Assembly (NCBI GenBank): GCA_017483425.1
Contig: JAFUWM010000050.1
Coordinates: forward strand, 1-15,889
Source: Lachnospiraceae bacterium
GTDB lineage: Bacteria > Bacillota > Clostridia > Lachnospirales > Lachnospiraceae
Length of the DNA: 15,889 nucleotides
Reading direction: 5' to 3'
Below the pieces are notes generated by a model that saw only the letters and a program-made list of their open reading frames with translations, was not told where the DNA came from and made no database searches. A program made the position numbers and the translations under genes. Shown here one piece after another: positions 6,268-14,427 of this stretch (position 1 is the stretch's first letter; each line of letters starts with the position of its first letter).

Positions 6268-7152
6268 ATGGAAGACCGTATTGAGGCGTTCATAAGTTAT
6301 TTACATAATATCAAAAAGACCTCGAAGAATACTGAGCTTTCTTACAGGAGAGACTTAAAGAAACTGGTAGTTTATCTGAATAAGAAAGGGATAGACGATC
6401 CGGCGAAGGTCACATCAGAGATACTCAAGGACTATATTGAGAACAGTGAAGAAGGAAAGGCGGCACCCGCCTCTGTTTCGCGTGCCATTGCTTCAATGAG
6501 GGCGTTCTTCTCATATCTTGAAAAGGAAGGCATAATAGAAAGCAATCCCACTGAAGGTCTGAAAGCACCCAAAATAGAGAAAAAGCTGCCACAGATCATG
6601 ACAATGGATGAGGTTGTCCGTCTTTTGAATCAGCCATCGGGAGATACGCCTAAGGAGATAAGGGATAAGGCAATGCTTGAGCTTCTCTACGCGACGGGAA
6701 TGAGGGTCACAGAGCTTATCACCCTGCAGGTGGATGATGTCAATCTCCAGATGAACTATGTGGACTGCCATGATCCGCACAAGGACAGGGTCATTCCTTT
6801 TGGTATAGAAGCGAGAAACGCTATCAGAAACTATATGGAGCATTCAAGAGGAGCCCTCATAGCAAATAATGACGAGAAGACGCTCTTTGTAAATATGTCC
6901 GGCGAGCCCATGAGCAGACAGGGCTTCTGGAAGCTGATAAAGTATTATACAAAAAAAGCCGGCATAGAAATGGATATCACGCCTCATACGCTCCGCCACA
7001 GCTTTGCCGCGCATCTTGTGGAGAACGGCGCGGATCTGAGATCGGTACAGGAGATGCTGGGACATTCCGATATTTCGACCACCCAGATATATGCAACGCT
7101 CAGTCACAATCATATCAGAGAAGTATACGCCAAGGCACATCCTAGACGGTAA
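6268..7152 (+). CDS. xerD: XerD-like tyrosine recombinase
   Basis: 294 residues from the ATG at 6268, the usual length of XerC/XerD, the recombinases that resolve chromosome dimers at dif. An N-terminal SAM-like core-binding domain (about 1-90) precedes the catalytic domain: first Arg in ATGMRVTEL, HxxR in HTLRHSF, His in LGHSDISTTQ and the nucleophile in QIYATLS. The strand-hairpin region, normally GKGxKER with the catalytic lysine, reads CHDPHKDRVIP, so that lysine is absent at its usual place. An in-frame GTG at 6214 would add 18 residues unlike the family start; I prefer the ATG, although its GGAGAGGG ribosome site (6247-6254) lies 13 bases away, which is long. xerD is the closest paralogue match; a related non-dif recombinase cannot be excluded. 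Confidence 0.87.
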   Translation: MEDRIEAFISYLHNIKKTSKNTELSYRRDLKKLVVYLNKKGIDDPAKVTSEILKDYIENSEEGKAAPASVSRAIASMRAFFSYLEKEGIIESNPTEGLKAPKIEKKLPQIMTMDEVVRLLNQPSGDTPKEIRDKAMLELLYATGMRVTELITLQVDDVNLQMNYVDCHDPHKDRVIPFGIEARNAIRNYMEHSRGALIANNDEKTLFVNMSGEPMSRQGFWKLIKYYTKKAGIEMDITPHTLRHSFAAHLVENGADLRSVQEMLGHSDISTTQIYATLSHNHIREVYAKAHPRR

Positions 7153-7202
7153 GATTTTAGTTACTATTCAGAACAGTTACAAATTTTATAAGGGGGATCA
7201 TC

Positions 7203-8486
7203 ATGACACCGTATGCAGAGATGACGAAAGATGAAATGAAAAAGGAGCTGGAGGAGCTTCATGCGGAGTACGACAAGTTCCAGAATCTCGGACTGAACCT
7301 CGATATGAGCCGCGGTAAGCCTTGTAAGGAGCAGCTGGATCTTTCCATGGGGATGATGGATGCTCTTTATTCGGGCGCTGATCTTACCTGTGAGGACGGT
7401 ACTGACTGCCGTAATTACGGTACGCTCACCGGCATCAAGGAGGCGCGCGTCCTTATAGGCGACATGATGGAGAATAACCCCGATGATATAATAATCTACG
7501 GAAATTCTTCACTTAATGTCATGTATGATACGATCTCCCGTGCCATGACCCATGGTGTTTTGGGGCATACTCCCTGGTGCAAGCTTGACAAGGTTAAATT
7601 CCTCTGTCCTTCGCCCGGATATGACAGGCATTTCAAGATAACGGAGTATTTTGGCATAGAGATGATCCCTGTGGAGATGCTCCCGACCGGTCCCGACATG
7701 GATGTGGTTGAGGATCTGGTATCTTCTGATGAAGCTATAAAGGGTATCTGGTGCGTACCCAAGTACTCAAATCCTCAGGGCTATTCTTATTCGGATGAAA
7801 CGGTGAGGCGGTTTGCGAGATTAAAGCCCGCTGCGCCTGATTTCCGTATATTCTGGGACAATGCGTACGGCATACATCATCTGTATGACAGGGATCAGGA
7901 TCATCTCATAGAGATACTTGCGGAGTGCAAGAGGGCGGGAAATCCCGATCTTGTATATAAGTTCGCTTCTACCTCCAAGGTGACTTTCCCGGGAAGCGGG
8001 ATCGCTTCGCTTGCGACTTCAAAAAATAATCTCGAGGATATCAAGGAGCAGTTAAAGAATCAGACCATAGGCCATGACAAGGTCAATCAGTTAAGGCATG
8101 TGAGATTCTTTAAGGATATACATGGCATGACCGAGCATATGAGAAAGCATGCAGATGTCATCAGGCCTAAATTTGAGGCAGTGGAAGAGATATTTGACAG
8201 GAATCTGTCCGGTCTCGGGATAGGGGAGTGGACCAAACCGAAAGGCGGATATTTCATAAGCTTTGAGACACTTCCCGGATGCGCGAAAGAAGTCGTAGCT
8301 CATGCAAAAAAAGCGGGGGTTACGATGACCGGGGCAGGCGCTACATGGCCTTACGGTAAGGATCCCAAGGACAGCAATATCCGTGTGGCTCCGACTTTCC
8401 CGTCGCTTGCGGACTTAAAGACCGCGGCGGAGCTTTTCACTCTTTGTGTCAAGATTGTAAGCCTTGAGAAGCTTATAGCGGAATAG
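7203..8486 (+). CDS. PLP-dependent aspartate aminotransferase, subgroup Ic (MocR-type aminotransferase fold)
   Basis: 427-residue fold-type I PLP enzyme. Visible key residues: Asn190 in YSNPQG, Asp219 in FWDNAYG that pairs with the PLP ring nitrogen, Schiff-base Lys259 in ASTSKVTFPGSG, and the substrate-carboxylate Arg394 in NIRVAP. The sequence pattern (LNLDMSRGKP, then CRNYGTLTGIKEAR) matches the subgroup typified by the Corynebacterium glutamicum type Ic aspartate aminotransferase, which interconverts aspartate and oxaloacetate with 2-oxoglutarate and glutamate. It is not a MocR regulator: there is no GntR-type DNA-binding domain. A strong AGGGGG ribosome site precedes the ATG. It follows xerD by 50 bases, with no convincing promoter between, and ends 10 bases from the convergent DAHP synthase. 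Confidence 0.9.
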   Translation: MTPYAEMTKDEMKKELEELHAEYDKFQNLGLNLDMSRGKPCKEQLDLSMGMMDALYSGADLTCEDGTDCRNYGTLTGIKEARVLIGDMMENNPDDIIIYGNSSLNVMYDTISRAMTHGVLGHTPWCKLDKVKFLCPSPGYDRHFKITEYFGIEMIPVEMLPTGPDMDVVEDLVSSDEAIKGIWCVPKYSNPQGYSYSDETVRRFARLKPAAPDFRIFWDNAYGIHHLYDRDQDHLIEILAECKRAGNPDLVYKFASTSKVTFPGSGIASLATSKNNLEDIKEQLKNQTIGHDKVNQLRHVRFFKDIHGMTEHMRKHADVIRPKFEAVEEIFDRNLSGLGIGEWTKPKGGYFISFETLPGCAKEVVAHAKKAGVTMTGAGATWPYGKDPKDSNIRVAPTFPSLADLKTAAELFTLCVKIVSLEKLIAE

Positions 8487-8496
8487 GACGCATGTA

Positions 8497-9528
8497 CTAA
8501 ACCAGCTCGGCGAGGTCGTAGATCAGGCGCTCTGAATCTTCCCAGCCGAGGCAGGGGTCTGTTATTGATTTACCATAGGTCATGTGATCGGAGATTTTCT
8601 GATTTCCGGGCTCTATGTAGCTCTCTATCATCAGACCCTTTACGAGCTTTTTGATATCGGGATTGTGGTTTCTTGAGTGAACCACTTCCTTTGATATCCT
8701 TATCTGCTCCATGTATTTTTTATCCGAATTTGAATGGTTCGTATCAACTATGCAGGCGGGATTCACAAGGTCACGCTCTGCATATTTTTCACAGAGAAGC
8801 TCCAGATCCTCATAGTGGTAGTTTGGCAGATTGTTCCCGTGCTTATTGGTGGTGCCGCGAAGGATAGTGTGCGCGAGCTTATTTCCCGTGGTGCGGACTT
8901 CATACCCTCTATAGGTAAAGGTATGGGGATTCTGTGCTGCCACAAGGGAGTTCAGCATGACATTCAGATCTCCAGAGGTAGGATTCTTCATGCCAGCGGG
9001 ACAGTCAAAGCCTGATACGACTATGCGGTGCTGCTGATCCTCCACGGACCTAGCACCTATAGCGACATAGGAGAGTATATCCTGCACATATCCCCAGTTA
9101 TCGGGGTAGAGCATTTCATCCGCAGCGGTAAGTCCGGATTCGGATATCGCTCTTATATGCATCTTTCTCATAGCTATGAGTCCCTTGCGAAAATCCGGCT
9201 TGCCCTCGGGATCGGGCTGGTGGACGATCCCTTTATAGCCCTCGCCGGTGGTTCGGGGCTTATTCGTATATATCCTCGGTATCACAAGAATGCGATCCTT
9301 TACTTTTTCGGCTGCTTTTGCAAGCCTTGATATGTAATCGCAGACAGGGTCTTCACTGTCGGCGCTGCAGGGACCTATGATAAGTATGAAGCGGTCGTCC
9401 TTTCCTTCTATGATATCCGCTATCTGACGATCCCTGTCACGCTTTAATTTAGCAAGCTCTTCCGGAATAGGGAATTCTTCCCTTATCTCGGCAGGCGTTG
9501 GCAGCAGCTTTATAAATTCCATTCCCAT
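8497..9528 (-). CDS. aroF: 3-deoxy-7-phosphoheptulonate (DAHP) synthase, class I
   Basis: 343-residue enzyme that condenses phosphoenolpyruvate with erythrose 4-phosphate, the entry step of the shikimate route to aromatic amino acids. It matches the AroF/G/H family: metal ligands Cys54 (IGPCSA), His265 (DTNHSNS), Glu302 (MIESYIE) and Asp324 (SITDPCLG), plus the substrate loop KPRTT (90-94). Length is close to E. coli AroG (350). There is no fused chorismate mutase or ACT domain. The start at 9528 has GAGG 10 bases upstream on the minus strand. Which amino acid inhibits it cannot be read from sequence, so the letter F is conventional. It is transcribed alone, divergent from the ABC-class ATPase operon. 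Confidence 0.95.
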   Translation of the reverse strand: MGMEFIKLLPTPAEIREEFPIPEELAKLKRDRDRQIADIIEGKDDRFILIIGPCSADSEDPVCDYISRLAKAAEKVKDRILVIPRIYTNKPRTTGEGYKGIVHQPDPEGKPDFRKGLIAMRKMHIRAISESGLTAADEMLYPDNWGYVQDILSYVAIGARSVEDQQHRIVVSGFDCPAGMKNPTSGDLNVMLNSLVAAQNPHTFTYRGYEVRTTGNKLAHTILRGTTNKHGNNLPNYHYEDLELLCEKYAERDLVNPACIVDTNHSNSDKKYMEQIRISKEVVHSRNHNPDIKKLVKGLMIESYIEPGNQKISDHMTYGKSITDPCLGWEDSERLIYDLAELV

Positions 9529-9555
9529 ATTTAATGATCCTCTGTATGTTTCGTT

Positions 9556-9583
9556 TTGACTTTTACGTGCTGTACATTATACA
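9556..9583. promoter_or_regulatory. Overlapping divergent promoters of the DAHP synthase and the ABC-ATPase operon
   Basis: Plus strand: TTGACT (9556-9561), a 16-base spacer, TATACA (9578-9583), start near 9590. Minus strand: TATAAT (9581-9576) with a poor -35, start near 9569, giving a leader of about 40 bases to the DAHP synthase. The two -10 boxes share four base pairs, so polymerase cannot occupy both at once. Confidence 0.5.
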
Positions 9584-9584
9584 C

Positions 9585-9673
9585 TAAGTTGCGGACTTTA
9601 ACTTACCATAAAAAGACCATGAATAGCAACTTAAAGTAGCATTACGACTGGGCAATTGATTAAGCGATTGCCC
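9585..9673 (+). promoter_or_regulatory. Structured leader of the ABC-ATPase/mnmA operon
   Basis: The roughly 107-base leader has several inverted repeats. TAAGTTGC (9585-9592) can pair with GCAACTTA (9626-9633). ACTTTAA (9595-9601) can pair with TTAAAGT (9631-9637), which excludes the first pairing. A separate hairpin GGGCAATTG/CGATTGCCC (9650-9658 with 9665-9673, one G-U pair) ends just before the GGGAGAG ribosome site at 9678-9684. No T tract follows, so a terminator is not evident. It matches no riboswitch class I know. Confidence 0.4.
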
Positions 9674-9696
9674 TATAGGGAGAGTTTGCGTAGAAA

Positions 9697-11406
9697 ATGA
9701 GAACATCAGAAGATTTAAGAAAAATGCTCTTTGATATCGATCACAGGAGCTATCCTGCGTATAAGCAGACAAAGGGAGAATACAGGTTTGACGGGTATGT
9801 GCTTTCTATAGACCATGTTCAGGGCGACCCTTTTGCTTCACCGTCAAAGGTAAGCGTAAGGGTAGGTGCGGGAATGGCGGGTTTTCCGGAAGATTATTAT
9901 ACTGCGTCACACCGGCGCGTAGCGCTTGAGGATGATCTTACGAGGAGATTTGCCGAGGCAGTCAGAAAAAATGACCGCAGAGACTCCGGATCGGGAAAGA
10001 GCGGACTCATAGCTTCCAGCAGACCGGGGCAGGAGGTGCTTGAGAGAACCTGCTGCCGCGTGATACCGGGATCAGGGGAGATCATATTTCGTATGGAGGT
10101 CGGATTTCCGGCTTTCGGAAGGAGTATAAACTCAAAAGAGCTTATTCATATGCTCTTTGATCTGCTGCCGGAATATGTAAAAACCGCCCTTACCTATCAT
10201 GAAAAGGAGAAAAGCAGATACGAAGATATGCTGTATCTTGCAGACGACAGGCTTGCGATAAGGGAAGCGCTTAAGGAAGAGGGACTTGTAGCTTTTGTCG
10301 CGGACGGGGCGGTGCTTCCAAGAAAAAGCGGAGTATCAGACCTTCCGATGGAGAAGGCCGTGCCTTTTAAATCTCCGGAGAGTCTCAGGTTTAAGCTTAC
10401 ACTGCCGCATGCGGGAGAGATATCCGGCATGGGGATACGGGAGGGCATCACGCTTATAGTAGGCGGAGGCTATCACGGTAAATCAACACTCCTCAAAGCT
10501 CTTGAAAAGGGCGTATACGATCATATAAGGGGTGACGGCAGAGAGTATGTGATAACTGAAAACTCGGCCATGAAGATACGCTCTGAGGACGGCAGATGCG
10601 TACACAGTGAGGATATCTCACTTTTTATCAGTAATCTTCCTGACGGCAGGGATGCCGGAGATTTTTCGACAGAGGATGCGAGCGGAAGCACTTCACAGGC
10701 CGCGAATGTGATAGAGGCAATAGAGTGCGGCACAGGTACACTTTTGATAGATGAGGATACCTGCGCTACAAATTTCATGGTTCGGGATGAGCTGATGCAG
10801 AGGGTTATAAATAAAGAAAAAGAGCCTATCACTCCCTTTATAGACAGGATGAGATATATAAAAGACAGCTTCGGGATATCCTGTATTCTGGTCGCCGGAA
10901 GCTCGGGGGCATTTTTCGGAGTCGCGGATAACATCATACAGATGGACAGCTATGTGCCATATGATATAACGGATACCGCAAAGACGGAGTTTGAAAAGTC
11001 CGGTATCAGATCCTCCGGGATTTCAGACGCAAAGGAGCCTGATTTCAGCCGGATGGTATCAAGGGTCGGGATCTTCAGGGATAAGGACAGGATCAAGGTA
11101 AAATCTCACGGCAAAGACGGCTTCAGCATAGACCGGGAAGATGTTGACATCAGATATCTGGAGCAGCTTGCAGATCATGAGCAGACCTTGGCACTGGCTC
11201 AGATCGTAAAGCTCGCCTCTTTAGAGATCATAGACGGGAATAAAACCTTCAGGAGCGTGCTGGATCAGATCGGACAGAGGCTTGACAAAGAGGGGCTCGA
11301 AACTCTTTGCGGAAGACTCCCCTCGTGCGGACTTGCGAAACCACGCAGACAGGAGATAGCCGCCGCATTGAACCGATGCAGATTTTTGAGGATCATAAGG
11401 AAATGA
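9697..11406 (+). CDS. ABC-class ATPase of the COG3044/PF09818 family
   Basis: 569-residue soluble protein of the 'predicted ATPase of the ABC class' family. The start MRTSEDLRKMLFDIDHRSY and the segment FDGYVLSIDHVQGDPFASPS are characteristic. The nucleotide-binding core is visible: Walker A GGGYHGKST (256-264), a DASGSTSQAANVIEAIE segment in signature position (327-343), and Walker B TLLIDEDTCATNFM (348-361) with Glu353. There are no membrane helices, so it is not a transporter. The bacterial function is unknown; the trypanosome relative MRB1590 is an RNA-editing-associated ATPase. Its stop overlaps the mnmA ATG (ATGA), suggesting coupled translation and possibly a tRNA or RNA role. The ribosome site GGGAGAG is 12 bases from the ATG, longer than usual; an upstream in-frame TAG at 9691 excludes an earlier start. 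Confidence 0.9.
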   Translation: MRTSEDLRKMLFDIDHRSYPAYKQTKGEYRFDGYVLSIDHVQGDPFASPSKVSVRVGAGMAGFPEDYYTASHRRVALEDDLTRRFAEAVRKNDRRDSGSGKSGLIASSRPGQEVLERTCCRVIPGSGEIIFRMEVGFPAFGRSINSKELIHMLFDLLPEYVKTALTYHEKEKSRYEDMLYLADDRLAIREALKEEGLVAFVADGAVLPRKSGVSDLPMEKAVPFKSPESLRFKLTLPHAGEISGMGIREGITLIVGGGYHGKSTLLKALEKGVYDHIRGDGREYVITENSAMKIRSEDGRCVHSEDISLFISNLPDGRDAGDFSTEDASGSTSQAANVIEAIECGTGTLLIDEDTCATNFMVRDELMQRVINKEKEPITPFIDRMRYIKDSFGISCILVAGSSGAFFGVADNIIQMDSYVPYDITDTAKTEFEKSGIRSSGISDAKEPDFSRMVSRVGIFRDKDRIKVKSHGKDGFSIDREDVDIRYLEQLADHEQTLALAQIVKLASLEIIDGNKTFRSVLDQIGQRLDKEGLETLCGRLPSCGLAKPRRQEIAAALNRCRFLRIIRK

Positions 11407-12497
11407 GCGGCAAGAAAAAAGTAGCGGTCGCAATGAGCGGAGGGGTTGATTCCTCGGTTGCCGCATATCTATTAAAAGAACAGGGCTATGACGTGATCGG
11501 AGTCACGATGCAGATCTGGCTTGACAAGGGACTTTACGAGCTTGCAAGGACTGACGGCTGCTGCTCGCTTTCTGCGATAGATGATGCCGAAAGAGTCTGC
11601 GGCATTGTGGGCATACCGCATTATGTAGTGAATTTCAAAGATATCTTTCGTGAAAAGGTGATAAGTAATTTTGTCGATGAATATATTCACGGCCACACCC
11701 CGAATCCATGCATCATCTGCAACAGGTACGTGAAGTGGGAGGCTCTTCTTGAATGGGCGCTTCATCAGGGGGCGGATTATATCGCGACGGGGCATTACGC
11801 GAGGGTAAAAAGCCTTCCTGACGGCAGGTACACGATATAGAGGTCTGTCACACAGGCAAAGGATCAGACCTATGCGCTCTACAATCTGACGCAGGAACAG
11901 CTTAGGCATACGCTTATGCCTGTCGGGGAATATGAGAAAAAAAGAGTACGTGAGATAGCGCGTGAGGCAGGACTTCCTGTGAGTAATAAACCGGACTCTG
12001 AGGAGATATGCTTTATCCCTGACAATGATTACGCTGGATTTCTTGACAGGGAAGCGGAAGGTATGATCCCTCCGCCCGGTAATTTTGTGACTAAGGACGG
12101 AGAAGTCCTTGGGCAGCATAAAGGCATAACCCATTATACGATAGGACAGCGAAGAGGACTGGGACTTGCGATGGGACATCATGTTTTCGTGACAGAGATA
12201 AGACCCGATACGAATGAGGTGGTGATAGGAGAGGACGATGATGTATACTCATCAGTGCTGTCATGTCATGGCTTGAATTTTATGTCTGTTTCGGAGGATG
12301 AGCTAAAAGTCGGCGAAAGCATGAGGCTTTTCGGGAAGATAAGATACAGGCATCCGGGAGAATGGTGTACGATAAAACGGATAGATGCTGACAGCGTGGA
12401 GGCAGTGTTTGAAAGGCCTGTGCGTGCTGTTACACCGGGACAGGCGGCGGTTTTTTATGACGGGGATCACATAGCCTGTGGAGGAACGATTGGTTAG
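11403..12497 (+). pseudogene. mnmA: tRNA-specific 2-thiouridylase mnmA interrupted by an in-frame TAG
   Basis: MnmA adenylates and thiolates U34 of tRNAs for Lys, Glu and Gln. The reading frame runs from ATG 11403 (overlapping the previous stop, AAGGAA ribosome site) to TAG 12497, 364 codons, the normal length. It holds the PP-loop SGGVDSS (12-18), catalytic Cys103 (NPCIICN) and Cys203 (EEICFIPDN). Codon 146 (11838-11840) is TAG, followed in the same frame by RSVTQAKDQTYALYN, which is ordinary MnmA sequence. There is no frameshift or deletion; one base change from a sense codon explains it. As read, the first product (145 residues) has the ATP site and first cysteine only. A restart at ATG 11916 would lack the ATP site. 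It could be a real nonsense mutation, a suppressed codon or a base-call error; the last is quite possible because the rest is intact. Confidence 0.9.
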
Positions 12498-13590
12498 GGA
12501 GAGAAGAAACGAGTTTGATCTGATACGCGCGGTATCAACTGTCTGGATAGTGCTCTTTCATTACAGCTATTCTTTCGTACAGTATGCTGTAGGGGGAGAG
12601 CATATATATGTGATGATGCATGCGAACGGGACATGGGGCGCGCTTTTCGTGTCCCTGTTTTTCATGCTCTCCGGGGCATCGCTTTACTATAACTGGGGCG
12701 GAAGGCTGTCTTCCTTTAAGGGGACAGGCGGCGTGCTTGAATTCTATAAAAAGAGATGGCTTGCGATCTTTCCCATGTTTTATATCGCGTGGTTTGTCTG
12801 TTATATCATGTACGTCATCTCATTTAACTGGCTGTGGGGTTGGGGCGGTCCTTATTATAAGCTGCTGCTTACTTTCTTCGGTGTTGACGGTTATTTCATG
12901 TACAGGGGGATGGATTATTACACAGTGGGAGAGTGGTTCCTTGGCGCGATCATCATGCTCTACGTGCTCTATCCTCTGCTTCAGTGGTGCATGAAGAAGA
13001 TACCGGTCATAGCGACTATAGTCATAACGGTTCTATTCGGTCTTAATGTGGCAAGGCGGCTTATTCCTGCCTTTGCCGTGTACAACGCGTGGATACAGAT
13101 ATCGGATAATATAAACATCATAACCTGCCTTATGTCCTTCTGGACAGGAATGCTGCTTATCAAGGCCGACCGGAAGCTTGCAGATAAAGTGTTCGTGATA
13201 CCGGCAGTGATCATCGGCTTATTAATAATGCTGCTGCCTTTGCCTGTAAGCACCCTGATACTTACGCCGATATTGGCGGTGTGTTTTTATATCGTTCTGA
13301 TGTCTATATCGGTATCGCTTGATAAACACAGGAGAAAGTGGAATCTGAAAATATATGATAAGACAGTCGGCTTTTTCAGCAAGTATTCTTTTGCGATTTT
13401 TTTAGTTCACCACGTTACGGTCCAGAAGATGATGTCGATATTTACCGGCAGGGAATTCACGTATCCGCTGAGTATCCTTTATTTCCTGCTCTGCCTTGCG
13501 GTGATCTCGTGCCTTGCGGTTTTGCTGACGAAAATAACCGATTTTGTGGTGAAATCCATACGTCAAATACTGTGCCGGACACGCGCCTGA
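12490..13590 (+). CDS. Acyltransferase 3 family membrane protein (OafA-like)
   Basis: 366-residue protein with about ten hydrophobic segments. The N-terminal signature RRNEFDLIRAVSTVWIVLFHYSYSF, with Arg13 and His24, is the start of acyltransferase 3 domains, which transfer acetyl or other acyl groups to sugars of surface polysaccharides, lipids or antibiotics. The segment KKRWLAIFPMFYIAWF matches the second conserved helix. The acceptor is unknown. I chose TTG 12490 because GGAGG (12480-12484) stands 5 bases before it; GTG 12478 in the same frame has no ribosome site and would add four residues. The start lies 8 bases inside the mnmA end, so translation is coupled and the premature stop in mnmA could reduce its expression. 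It ends 8 bases from the convergent PHP gene. Confidence 0.88.
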   Translation: MVRERRNEFDLIRAVSTVWIVLFHYSYSFVQYAVGGEHIYVMMHANGTWGALFVSLFFMLSGASLYYNWGGRLSSFKGTGGVLEFYKKRWLAIFPMFYIAWFVCYIMYVISFNWLWGWGGPYYKLLLTFFGVDGYFMYRGMDYYTVGEWFLGAIIMLYVLYPLLQWCMKKIPVIATIVITVLFGLNVARRLIPAFAVYNAWIQISDNINIITCLMSFWTGMLLIKADRKLADKVFVIPAVIIGLLIMLLPLPVSTLILTPILAVCFYIVLMSISVSLDKHRRKWNLKIYDKTVGFFSKYSFAIFLVHHVTVQKMMSIFTGREFTYPLSILYFLLCLAVISCLAVLLTKITDFVVKSIRQILCRTRA

Positions 13591-13598
13591 ACGGGCGC

Positions 13599-14420
13599 TC
13601 AGCAGGACGTCTTTAGCTTCAGTTCGTATCGCCTGCGTCCCTTAAATATGGAATAGGAGTCGTATCCTGCTTCAAACAGAACCTGTGCTGCTTTGTCAAA
13701 ATCGGCCGCCATGTCCTCACAGGCATGAGCATCAGATCCGACCGTCGGGGGGAGGCCGCCAAGCTCATGATAACGCTTTACTATATCAATATGGGGGTTC
13801 GGATTGCCCATATCCTTGCGGAAACCTGCGGAATTCACTTCTATGCACTTCCCGTGTGAGATAAGGGTTTTAAGAAGCGGATCGAGCACATCCGCGAACT
13901 TCTCATAGGTAAAGTATTTATTCCGTGTCTTTCCGTAGCGCAGTATGTAATCGAGATGGCCGTATGAGTCATAATTCTCATACATCCGGGCGTTTTCAAG
14001 CTCTTCTTCAAAATATGCCCTGTAAGCCGCGTCATCATCGGCGTAGTCATCAAAAAAGACCGGAAAGTATGGGTCTTTATTCTTCACGACATGGGAGGAG
14101 CCTATGATAAAGTCAAAATCCCAGGCTTTAAGATAGCCCTTGAAATAGTCATATATATGATCCGTTGGCTGAAAGCCGGCCTCTATGCCAAAAAGCACCT
14201 CGATCCTGCCGGAGTATTTTTCCTTGAGCTGATAAAGCTTATCGTGATAGGCTCTTATATCCACAACAAAGCTTCCGTCGGCATTCGTACCGTAGTCGTT
14301 ATGCTCGGTAAAGCATATGGTATCAAGTCCAAGCTCTATGGCATGGTTTATCTCGGATTCCATGTCGGAATGTCCGTCGGTCGAAAATGTGGAATGCAGG
14401 TGGCAGTCTGTTTTGATCAT
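13599..14420 (-). CDS. PHP-domain phosphatase, HisJ/HisK histidinol-phosphatase family
   Basis: 273 residues from ATG 14420. The polymerase-and-histidinol-phosphatase fold is shown by its metal ligands: His7 and His9 (DCHLH), Glu39-His40 (FTEHND), Glu80 (FGIEAG), His110 (GSSH), His155 and Asp157 (GHLDY), Asp230 and His232 (GSDAH). Relatives hydrolyse L-histidinol phosphate to histidinol, the penultimate stage of histidine synthesis. No his genes are nearby, so another phosphoester is possible. A longer frame begins at TTG 14456, but those 12 residues lie within the promoter and precede the normal family start. The ATG has no ribosome site and begins 7 bases after a -10 box, so the message may be leaderless. 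Confidence 0.88.
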   Translation of the reverse strand: MIKTDCHLHSTFSTDGHSDMESEINHAIELGLDTICFTEHNDYGTNADGSFVVDIRAYHDKLYQLKEKYSGRIEVLFGIEAGFQPTDHIYDYFKGYLKAWDFDFIIGSSHVVKNKDPYFPVFFDDYADDDAAYRAYFEEELENARMYENYDSYGHLDYILRYGKTRNKYFTYEKFADVLDPLLKTLISHGKCIEVNSAGFRKDMGNPNPHIDIVKRYHELGGLPPTVGSDAHACEDMAADFDKAAQVLFEAGYDSYSIFKGRRRYELKLKTSC

Positions 14421-14427
14421 GTTGCAA

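Noticed and set aside
11838..11840. Pyrrolysine or genome-wide TAG reassignment
   Set aside because: TAG ends other genes in this window at expected places, and MnmA is not a known pyrrolysine protein.
11472..12182. A 236-codon minus-strand open frame across mnmA and its amber codon
   Set aside because: The plus strand is clearly MnmA on both sides. The antisense product has no recognisable family and no ribosome site; it mirrors the codon pattern of mnmA.
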